Below are positions 56,055 to 64,000 of a stretch of 64,000 nt of DNA, in pieces. The stretch is from Hydnum rufescens UP504. Lineage: Eukaryota; Basidiomycota; Agaricomycetes; Cantharellales; Hydnaceae. Each line of letters starts with the position of its first letter. Positions within the stretch are counted from its first letter, which is position 1. The notes beneath the pieces were generated by a model. The model saw only the letters and a list, made by a program, of their open reading frames with translations, did no database searches and had not been told where the DNA came from. A program made the translations under genes and the position numbers. The stretch spans positions 13,220 through 77,219 of the forward strand of contig MU129071.1 of assembly GCA_014904985.1 (NCBI GenBank), given 5' to 3'.

Positions 56055-56546
56055 GTCTTAAAAAGGAAATCCCTGAAAATATTTTGACTAAAGCCGCATC
56101 ACAAAAATTATTGGTAACCATATGAATCTGAGATCACTCCAACGACATGGGACTAAGAAAATCCTGCGATTGTCACCCTGGGGCCATGAGGTGTTGAGTC
56201 GCAGAATGTGCTGTACCCACAAAAATCGACACTACCACCTTTAAAAAGGAACATCACAGTGTAAAATCAATGTCCCCTCTCCCACATCCTCTTTCTGCTA
56301 TGCCCAGGTAGTCACAACTGTCAACAACTGTCTCCTCTTGCCTCTTCATAACTTAAGTAACGTAAATTACCTGCTTATTGCTTTCTCATCACCTTTCTCT
56401 CAGTCCACTTGTATCTATTTCACTTGCTAGACAACACTTTGCATGACAACCTAAAGATGACTCCATCAGCTAGCTATCTCGCTTAAAGACATCTATCCCA
56501 TGACAAAGACGAGTCATCAGGCTCAGGCATGGGTAAGGACAACAGG

Positions 56547-56553
56547 TATAAAA
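56547..56553 (+). promoter_or_regulatory. TATA box of the missing ORF A (E2)
   Basis: GGTATAAAAGCACA context as in E1L (23666). The ORF it would serve is cut off. Confidence 0.5.
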
Positions 56554-56594
56554 GCACAAATGACCACTAACAAAAAAAAAAATTCCAGCCAACC

Positions 56595-56609
56595 CAGGCT
56601 GGTCAGCCA
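56595..56609. repeat. Orphan copy of the foldback terminus
   Basis: CAGGCTGGTCAGCCA is identical to the left end of the foldback element (1538-1552). It sits where E2 breaks off. No partner end or 8-bp duplication was found. Confidence 0.4.
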
Positions 56610-56888
56610 TGTTTTACATCAATCTAAGGCACAAAACTGTGGCAGAATAGGTACCTATGGAGATCAATATATAGTTGGGCCCAATGTGCACCCAAAATTG
56701 ATTGATGATGGTATGGAGAACAATGTTGCGCCCAAATCTGGGCCCAAGTGGGCTTAACTGGGCTCAACTGGACTCAACTGGCCCCAAATAGGTGACTTCC
56801 TGGGTTTTGCTGAACACAAGGAAGACTTGGGCCCAACTCAGAGCACTTAGCAGAATTCTGAACTTGTGCATAACACTGAGGATGAAGT
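56610..56888. other. Spacer, no gene recognised
   Basis: Contains CTGGGCTCAACTGGACTCAAC-like short repeats at 56755-56790. Probably part of the KDZ2 element's 3' flank. Confidence 0.35.
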
Positions 56889-59800
56889 CTATAAATCTAC
56901 CATTACATTGTCTTGTCCCTCTCCCTCAGACCAATCACCCTCACCAATCAGACGATCCAAGTCACCTAGAAATCCGACATCCTCTAACTCTGCAACCGGC
57001 TCTAGCTCAACCCCATCATCATCATCAGAGCTCACATCCCCATCCTCATCTCTTTCCCCCAGCTGTGGGATGCCTTGTAGGGCTTTCCTGCATGTCCAAG
57101 GATGGTTGACAGGTGGTGGCATTGAAATCTGACTCCAATCTGCTGCGCCCACAGGAATAGTAATTGTAGCAAGGCTGCGTTCCCATGTCTTCATCCTGTT
57201 AAAGAGAACATGTAAGCGAAGCAATGCAAAGAATGCTACATCATCATCTTTGTGGACATTATAATAAGCTTCCAAATCAGGAAAGAGTATTGAAGACTCA
57301 CACCATTGCCGAACTTGAATATGTTGTGGACTGCTTCATATTCCTCAACAAACCAAGCGCGAAGGTTTGAATACTCAACATCACATCGGCGAAGCTCTTC
57401 TTGACAACTTTTGACCTCCTGGGCCACCCTAATTCCATCCCGAACCTCCTTATTAGCAAGCCACAAAGGAATCTCCCCCCCCTCAAAGTCCACCATGTCG
57501 GCATTCTCCCAAATGTCCTGATCGATGTCCAAATTGAATAATCCCCCCATCACAAGCTCCGGTGGAACATATGCATCCCTCCGTACACCATTCTTCCCTC
57601 GCTCCTTCAGCATTTCCTTCCACTTGGCATTGTATTTGTGGACTGTAGCCTCGATTCCTGGGGCACACTGTTTAACCGCCTTTTCGACATGGCTCTTGGT
57701 TTTCTGATCTGGAGTCCGATCAATTATAGGCATGAAATCGGACGTAAAATTTTGCACACATACCCATGGCCTGACTTGCATGTGCACGCTCTAAGTTAGC
57801 AAGCTCAAATTTGCGAGCACGGAGTTTTGTGATTAGCTGGTCACAAAGGACACGGATATTGAGTTGTAGGTTGATCCATTTGTCCTTCTTGAGGTTGGCA
57901 AGACGGTCTGCTGACACATGGTCTTCAAGTCGAAGTGCCTTGGTTTTCCTTGCAATATTGTCTTCAAGTCGCGATATAGTGTCTTGGGCCATCTTCACCC
58001 TCTCCTTCCACTCCTCACGTAAAGCCTGCCCCCAACACTATCATCCACTGCCAAACTCCCTAATTCCTTCGAGAGGTGTACAAGTATTGCATGTTGGGAT
58101 TGGACCATCGTCTCAAGGGATAGAATTTGCTCTATCACTTGTGTTCCCTTGTTTTTGATTGCCCTAAGACGCCAATGATTACTATCATGATAAAGCATAC
58201 ACAAATAATCTACTCATGATCAACGGACATGGTTTGGAACTCCCGCTGGTCATTGAACTGCACAAGGAGCCCTTCCACATCCAACCCATGGGGATGCTTC
58301 CCCACAGCCATCAAGGCTTCACCAAGCCGCTCATCAGCTCAACGGATCCGGTCACACAACCACCTTCCACCCCTCATGTTTTGTCTCAAGGATGTGCTCA
58401 GCTTGGCGATCAAGAATGAAAAGACGATGGTGATGCTAGAAGAAAAACTTGGTAAGGAATACAGGTAACATTCAAATGCAATCACCAACTCCAACTCACA
58501 CCTGCCACACAGAGACCTGGGATAAGCTTCTGAAGATCACTCCAGAAGCGCTCACACCCCTCTCCATCAGATAAACCCCACATCGCAGCCTTCCGAGGGT
58601 GATACCACAATTGGCATGCCCATTGGTGTCCATAGGCATGGAATATTGAGACGGTGAATTTGAGTTGATGCAGATATTCAGGCATGAGGTCCCATTTTTG
58701 AAGTGTCCTATGCATCTGACACCCAATATCGTAGAGAACTCCAACTCTCCAATGGTTAGGAATCGACTCCATCAAGGCAGATATGAGAGCAAGGGCATAG
58801 AACTGTTTTTCGCCAGCTGTTTTCAGGTTTGCCAGTACCAGGGGATGATCATGATGACAGAGCAAGGCCATCACACCAGTCGAGTCAAAATATGTGGACG
58901 ATGCCTTGATACAGTCACCATCGGCAGCCACAAAGGAGTCTCTACAGGCATCATAAGTCGCATTGGGTAAGTTCATGCCCGGTTCAATCTCATCAGGCCA
59001 TCCTCCACCCATCAAATCACCCTTGGTCTCCTCCATCTCGCCAGCTTTCCGCTTACGACCCATCTTTGGTTTGGAGGGTCGCAAAACCTCAACCCTCTCT
59101 TCCCACTCCCGGATCTGCACTTCACTGAGGAAGATTGTTCTCAGTGAGACGACTTTAGGATCCAAAGATCCTGGTAGGCCCGCAAACTCCTTTCTTCTAT
59201 CTTTGTCCCTGTTCCTCTTCAACTGGAAGTTGGCGTCAAGGCACACAATGAGATGGACTCCAGGTATTACTATATCCAGATCACCACCAAAGCAAAGGGG
59301 GCAGGCATCATGGAGATTGGTGCTGGGTCTTTCTCGAGGTGGAGGGGTTGATGGGTGACTGATATCATTGCGTGCGATTTGAATGCAACCAGCCAACATC
59401 TGCACATTTGCATACTCTTGCCCATGAACAGGTGTCTCATCATCAAGAGCCCTGAATGTTGCAGTAGTCTTCTCCTTGCATCATCAACGATTTTACCCAT
59501 CTCCCCATCCACCAGTTGCATCAGAACTTGATACTGGGAAAGGGCAGATGAAAATCAACGTTGCAGAGCATCTCCAGTAGCAAATTCATGGCCATGGTTC
59601 TTGAGGTATTTCATTATTGTAGTGGCCCATGCTCTTTCATTAGGTGCAGCAAGGACGAAAAGGGTAGAGACAAGCTCGAGCATGTCCAGGCTCACAGCAA
59701 GTGTAGGATAGACTGGTGAGCAAGGGAAGTACCCCATCTGCACCAGCTGTTGTGGGGCTGGGCGGCAGGTGCAGACAGTGATATCAACATCACAAAGAGC

Positions 59801-60397
59801 TAGATTGAAGTCGTAAGCATAAACAAACAGGCATCAGCTATAAGTAATGGAGAGTGAGCACACCTTCAATCGATACACACACAACCTTCAGAGGCCAGTG
59901 ATGACTGGAGCAGGAGCACATGCTATTATCAGTCCCCCTTTGCGAGGCAGGTGTCTGTCGTGACAACATTTGCTCACGCTTCCACTGCATGAAGGTCTAA
60001 TGAGAGCAGGAAGGACGGTTTGGCTCCAGTGAGCGGCTTGCGCATGTTTGCGTCTTGCATGCCTCGACTCTTTTGCTAGATAGTGCGTGTGCATCTCTGG
60101 GACCAAATAGGGATCATAGTCCAGATTCAGTGGGTACATTGCTGCAAAATTGGAAGGAATGGCATGGTGGAGATCCTCAGATTGTGGAGTACCTTGTGTA
60201 GATACACTACGATCCCCTGTATATATGGGTCCTGAGGGGCCTTGACCAATAATTTTGGCCTTTGGAAATCATGCTCAACTGGGACGTTTACTGGATTTAG
60301 CAGATGGACCTGAAGACTTTACTGGCAGGGTGATGGGGGATGGGAGGGATGGTGTAGTCGGCTGGCTTGGTCCTCCTCTCTTTCCTTTGTTGGCCAT
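56889..60397 (-). pseudogene. KDZ-type transposase, nearly full length (KDZ2)
   Basis: Start ATG 60397 (MANKGKRGGPSQPTTP), basic and Pro-rich. Intron 60142-60192 leads to YDPYLVPEMHTHYLAKESRHARRKHAQ. A further intron (about 59810-59870) leads to VCTCRPAPQQLVQMGYFPCSPVYPTLAVSLDMLELV, then CPLCFGGDLDIVIPGVHLIVCLDANFQLKR (59220-59310), DSTGVMALLCHHDHPLVLANLKTAGEKQFYAL, YDIGCQMHRTL, HAYGHQWACQLWYHPRKAA and GLSDGEGCERFWSDLQ (58480-58900). An intron with GTGAGT/CTTCTAG (about 58435-58500) leads to HHHRLFILDRQAEHI. The C-terminal half holds coiled-coil and VPPELVMGGLFNLDIDQDIW (57500-57560) and ends in an acidic tail at 56889. This order defines KDZ transposases. Damage: a single-base loss near 59998, a frame change near 59475, and TGA stops near 60270 and at 59557-59555. 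It looks recently inactivated. Confidence 0.85.
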
Positions 60398-60424
60398 AGA
60401 CGGGAGGCAAAATCAATGCAAAGA

Positions 60425-60745
60425 GTCAGACAGAATACCAGATGCAAGAGAAAGTCAATGTCTAGCACTGAACTTGACGAGTGCCTTGTATAGTGCCAGA
60501 CAAAATACCAGACGCAAGAGAAAGTCAATGTCTAGCACTGAACTTAGCAAGTGCCTTTTGTATACTGCCAGACAAGATACCAGACGTGAGAGAAAGTCGA
60601 CGTCTAGCACTGAACTTAGCAAATGCCTTTTGTATACTGCCAGACAAGATACCAGACACGAAAGAAAATCGACATCTGGCACTGAACTTGACAAATGCCT
60701 TCCTAGGCTAAGAGTGATGCCAAACAGGATCAGACATCAGAGAGT
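60425..60745. repeat. 72-bp minisatellite upstream of KDZ2
   Basis: Four to five tandem copies of a 72-bp unit with GCCAGACAAGATACCAGACG and AGTCAATGTCTAGCACTGAAC. The unit is a multiple of three, so one plus-strand frame stays open through it, but I see no evidence that it is coding. It lies just upstream of the KDZ2 start. Confidence 0.85.
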
Positions 60746-61108
60746 GCCGACGTCTGATACTGAACATGGTGAGAGTTCTGCATTGGTACAATAAAAACAC
60801 TATAGTGATGAAACTTGATTGAACTTCTACACTTACTGATTTGTGAAAGACACGTGGATTCAGGGAGGACAAAATGGGTCACCACAGTGAGCGACAGGGA
60901 GGGCAAAAAAGCATGAGATATGGAATTTACCATTGGGCGGCTCGAAGCTGTCCAACTTGGGAGGCGCTTCATGGCAATGACCTGTGCTATGGGTCCCAGG
61001 TTATCTTCTTTTTTTTGAGAGGGCATATCAAACAAAATCATTATTGCATACATGATATATACAAAGCATTTTTTTTGAGCAGAAGGCAAGACAAACAACA
61101 ATGAGAAA
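60746..61108. other. Spacer, no gene recognised
   Basis: Mixed sequence between the minisatellite and the next gene-like region. Nothing supportable seen. Confidence 0.35.
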
Positions 61109-61690
61109 CTAGGTGCCACCAAGCTGTGTGTTTTCTACAATGGTATTCAGGGCCGCCAAAATATTTCCAAGTGCAAGGCATGCTTCATCCCTCGACTGGG
61201 TCATTGCCTCTAGCACCTCCGTGACCTCCTGGAGCTCTATCTCCAAAGAAACGATTCGATTTGATAGCATGGTGCTAGAGACGGAAGGATGGGGGGACGG
61301 TTGTGCCAAGGGGAGAGAGGTCGATTGCGGGAACAACGCTTGGGGGAATGATGATTGCGGGAATGATGATTGCGGGAACAGTGATTGAGGGAACGACGAT
61401 GGAGAGAACAATGACTGCAGTAATGACGATTGTGGCAATGCTGATTTGGGGATGGACGACTGGGGGACGGACGATTGGGGAGTTCCCCTCATCTGAAAGT
61501 CTTCAGGCTGGGGGGTGGGGGGTTCGGACACGCCACAATGATTGGACCAGCCTAAAGAAACAACGTAGATTAGTTGCAATCTATATTTCACAATGATTCA
61601 TAGTGATACGTACACCAGAAGCGACATCCCCCGTTTTCGCACTTCCAAAACCATCACCCCATGTTTTGGCAAGTCCACGAACGAAGCAAA
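61109..61690 (-). CDS. Hypothetical protein with FPQSS-type pentapeptide repeats and coiled coil (partial)
   Basis: Minus strand. A short upstream exon (KTWGDGFGSAKTGDVASG, about 61620-61670) joins over an intron (GTACGTATCA to TTTCTTTAG, about 61553-61614, with CTAAT branch) to WSNHCGVSEPPTPQPEDFQMRG. Then come about 14 degenerate five-residue repeats (PQSSF, PQSLF), encoded by 15-bp units at 61320-61480. A Pro-rich spacer and a C-terminal helix with heptad-like pattern (LSNRIVSLEIELQEVTEVLEAM) follow, ending TAG at 61109. The 5' end is lost or lies in unclear sequence beyond 61700. The family is not recognised. The proper splice site suggests a real gene or recent relic. Confidence 0.5.
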
Positions 61691-61699
61691 AGAGCTAAT

Positions 61700-62216
61700 G
61701 ACGGAAAGAAAGATTAATGCTTGGGGATGATACAACCTTAGTACTTATGAGAGTTACCACAGTAACAGACAAACCTCCCCTCCACAAAATAGGGCCAGTC
61801 GTTTGGCATTTTTGTCATGAAGGTAAGTATCTATGTGGTATCCAGCACCATGGGTCAGGGATGCTTCGAATGCCAGCAAAAGCGGGATCCCTACGGAACA
61901 CATGTGTTGCGATGACAGGACACCGAACGCCAGTGAGACCAGCGTTCAGTACTGAGCAGCAAACGGCGTATAGAGACGCAGTTACAGTCTTAAGGAGGTC
62001 CAGAGGTTGGTGCTGTGCCAACCCTCTGGTTCCTGTTTTTTGTTTGTTGCGTCTCTCAAATCATACAGTTGCAGACAAAAGGCACGGATATTCCCAATTA
62101 ACTCACCACAGAGGTACAGCGTACCTACACTAATTGCTGGACTCCATAAGCTCAATGCCACTCAAGTGTGGGAAGAATTTTGGCAGTTAGCACAACAATG
62201 GCATTACCATTCACTG
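61700..62216. other. Unassigned region left of the module-MDH fusion
   Basis: No recognised gene. A hairpin CCAGAGGTTGG...CCAACCCTCTGG lies at about 61999-62031. The last part (about 62140-62216) would act as the upstream exon of the intron that follows. Confidence 0.35.
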
Positions 62217-62295
62217 GTAAGTATTATCCTCTAGATACATCCATGCAAAAAGACTCTTTTTGCATTAGTTTATGCTTTAACTGACATTATCCTAG
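62217..62295 (+). other. Single intron-like foldback module
   Basis: Donor CTG/GTAAGT at 62217, shortened hairpin A at 62243-62265 (ATGCAAAAAGACTCTTTTTGCAT), branch-like TTTAACTGAC, acceptor ATCCTAG at 62293-62295. The downstream GTCATTGCCTGAACTGGAACT matches the exon after module R2 (GTCCTCGCCTGAATCAGAACC), so this belongs to the same family. Confidence 0.65.
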
Positions 62296-62389
62296 GTCAT
62301 TGCCTGAACTGGAACTGGGAAATGAACACCCCAAACAACAATCCGCGGAATGAGGATATGCCAAACGACAACTGGCTGAGTACAACACA

Positions 62390-63116
62390 CTCCCTTAGTC
62401 TGTACGATATTAGCGGGGCTCTTGGCATCGCTGCTGATATGAGCCATGTTGCTACTGCTGGAGAAGTCAATGGGTATATATCGGAGAAGCTTGGCAATGC
62501 ACTCCAGGGAACCAAGATCATCGTCATTGCTGCTGGCGTCCCACAGAAGCCAAACATTGCACGGGTCGATTTATTCAACACCAATGCGCCTATTCTCTGG
62601 ACCTTGCTCAGGCCGTTGGCGAGGATGCCCCTGAGGCACATATTCTCATCACCTCCAGTTCATCCTCTCTCTTGCACTATACTTGATCCCTCTGTCAATT
62701 TTTATATACATAGATCCCGTGAACTCCACCATCTCAATCATCACTGAAGTCCTGAAGAAGGCAAGCAAGTTCAACCCCACAAAGGTGTGGTATCACCACT
62801 CTTGGTGTCGTTCGCCTTCTTGTCTACTCTGGTGGCGACAAGGGAGTGATCACACCATCCTTCGTCAAGTCTCCTCTTTACGAGAGCGAGGGTGTCACGT
62901 GCTTCCCTAGCAATGAGTGTAAGCGGTCCACTAGCCCCTATTTGCAACCTACGTTTTTTTTTTTTATTATTATTTCTTCCCTACTTGCAGCCAGAAGGAC
63001 TCACCAAGATTCACCTGTTGGGCTAGCTTTCCGCCAAGGAGGAGAAACGTATCCAGGCTGCTCTCCCCAAATTGAAGAAAAACATCAAGAAGGGTGTCAA
63101 CTTCCTTGGCGCTTAG
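62390..63116 (+). pseudogene. Malate dehydrogenase fragment with internal deletion
   Basis: NAD-dependent malate dehydrogenase interconverts malate and oxaloacetate. The piece begins at SLSLYDISGALGIAADMSHV and continues GYISEKLGNALQGTKIIVIAAGVPQKP and DLFNTNAPI. A one-base shift leads to AQAVGEDAPEAHILITS, an intron (about 62658-62718) to NPVNSTISIITEVLKKASKFNPTKV, then ITTLGVVRL. It jumps straight to VYSGGDKGVITPSFVKSPLYESEGVTCFPSNE, an intron (62918-62990) and EGLTKIHLLG, a TAG, LSAKEEKRIQAALPKLKKNIKKGVNFLGA and the final stop. The N-terminal nucleotide-binding loop and roughly 120 residues with the catalytic His are missing. Introns are kept, so it derives from genomic DNA and not from mRNA. 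It follows a foldback-type module. Confidence 0.85.
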
Positions 63117-64000
63117 AACTAGATTTGACTTTTACCAGTCAGTTTGCGAGCTATATAATCAGATCATTGCTAGAGCCAGTCGTGTGAAAGCCACATGATC
63201 GCCTGCACCAATGGTGGCCCCCAACAACCTGCACAATGTGACAATGGAGTAAGATGTTCCAATAATGTGCCAAAAACCTGCATGGTGGTGTGTGCACGGG
63301 TGAGCCCTTAGGCAAGCAGGAGTGTGTACTCTAAATAAGTTGTGATAATAATAGGGTGTTTCATGATAGAACTCAAATGAACCCAAAAACAGCATTTTCA
63401 AGGCCAACTGAATTGGTTTTGTGTGCATTTTTGCCTCATTTTTGTTATCGTGAAAGACCCTAATTCAACAATAGATAATTAGATATTACATAGTATGATT
63501 GGTGTGCTCCCCAGTGTGATAACGCCTGTGGATAAATTTGGATCCATAACGAAACTGGGATGTGTGAAGTGACCCCAGTGGGGTCGTGCTAATTGCCGAA
63601 AATGATGTGGTTGACTTGACTTGGGTTGACTCGACTTGAGCCAACAACTTGTATATTTTATACCATGAATTAGGCTGAATCCGGATCAAGTCCTTTCAAC
63701 AAAAGACTTGGCTCAACTTGGCTATTTCAAAGGGAGCCTTTTCATAGTTTGCCAGGATCCGTGATGCATGACACCATGCCTGGGGTTCAGTTCACAAGTG
63801 CCCCTGTGACCTGTGACTGAACCTACCACAGGTTCGGTCACAGGTCACAGGATTCTACTCAGTGGTTTTTGAACCTGTGGGGGAGGTCAAAAAATCCCCT
63901 GCAGGACCCCATGCAATAGCCTAAACTGAAATGTATTAAACCACTAGAATTATACATGGGTATCCTAGCACTTGAAGAATACCCAGTCCTCAATAATATG
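63117..64000. other. Right-end region, no gene recognised
   Basis: Contains TTGACTTGACTTGGGTTGAC-type words at 63610-63650, similar in character to 7395-7510, and an inverted repeat at 63803-63851. No coding region supported. Confidence 0.4.
63803..63851. repeat. Inverted repeat with 22-bp arms
   Basis: CCTGTGACCTGTGACTGAACCT, five bases, then its complement with one mismatch. It may be a worn MITE or a stable hairpin. Confidence 0.7.

Larger units (their letters stand above)
47606..56594 (+). mobile_element. Large Ty3-like retroelement, copy E2 (5' part)
   Basis: 5' LTR, primer site, gag-pol and the start of the spacer with the ORF A TATA box, then an abrupt end between about 56573 and 56594. 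ORF A, ORF B and the 3' LTR are missing. It is the best preserved gag-pol of the family in the window. Confidence 0.85.

Noticed and set aside
60255..60794. Plus-strand 180-codon ORF over the minisatellite as a gene
   Set aside because: It is open because the 72-bp unit is a multiple of three, it lies antisense to KDZ2 exon 1, and shows no domain.
61794..63184. GCCAGTCGT at 61794 and 63176 as target duplication around the module-MDH unit
   Set aside because: Nine bases match, but the sequence just inside shows no inverted terminal repeat, and a 9-mer can recur by chance over 1.4 kb.

Overview
The window looks like nuclear DNA of a basidiomycete fungus, probably an Agaricomycete. The reasons are two KDZ-type transposases, an IS630/Tc1-mariner transposase with the mushroom-type HCELNFIEQ motif, short introns with GTRAGT / CTAAY / YAG signals, a chromodomain Ty3-like retrotransposon, and no bacterial gene organisation. 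Almost everything is transposable element (TE), much of it nested. I see no confidently intact host gene. Host-derived relics are a malate dehydrogenase fragment (62.4-63.1 kb) and a RecQ-like helicase fragment (9.0-10.3 kb).

Layout. 1-7.1 kb: a hAT transposase gene (minus strand) split by a 4,170-bp foldback element (1538-5707) with an exact 8-bp target duplication. This element is a large inverted repeat built of tandem modules. Each module has a GC-rich exon-like segment, a GGTGTGTGGT-type palindrome, a 5' splice-like site, a palindromic GCAAAAAGAGCAGC hairpin, a branch point and a 3' splice-like site. 8.05-8.83 kb: a hAT-type MITE with 8-bp target duplication. 9.0-10.3 kb: RecQ-like relic. 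10.75-17.80 kb: a nearly intact Ty3/gypsy chromovirus (minus strand) with LTRs, Gag, Pol, polypurine tract and a self-priming type primer site. 18.0-20.9 kb: decayed KDZ transposase. 21.8-47.6 kb: two diverged copies of a large Ty3-like retroelement (called E1L and E1R here), head to head, with a second module array (30.3-32.9 kb) between their 3' LTR ends. E1R's LTR carries a 3.1-kb mariner-like element. 47.6-56.6 kb: a third copy (E2, plus strand). 56.9-60.4 kb: a second, better preserved KDZ transposase. 61.1-61.7 kb: a gene-like fragment with pentapeptide repeats. 62.2-63.1 kb: a single module intron fused upstream of the malate dehydrogenase fragment.

How the parts relate. The foldback modules occur in three contexts: a complete palindromic element, a one-armed array, and one module next to a captured host gene piece. 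This points to an intron-bearing, Pack-type hAT foldback family, and it is the strongest candidate for an undescribed system. The E1/E2 retroelement is the second candidate. It carries two unrecognised ORFs between pol and the 3' LTR, a TATAAAA box conserved in all three copies in front of the first, and a second ORF that runs into the 3' LTR. Its gag-pol in E2 is one unbroken frame of about 2,260 codons interrupted by 15 stop codons, every one TGA. Sister copies show CGA at matching sites, so CpG deamination is the likely cause. The same TGA-only pattern appears in ORF A of E1R, the mariner transposase and KDZ2.
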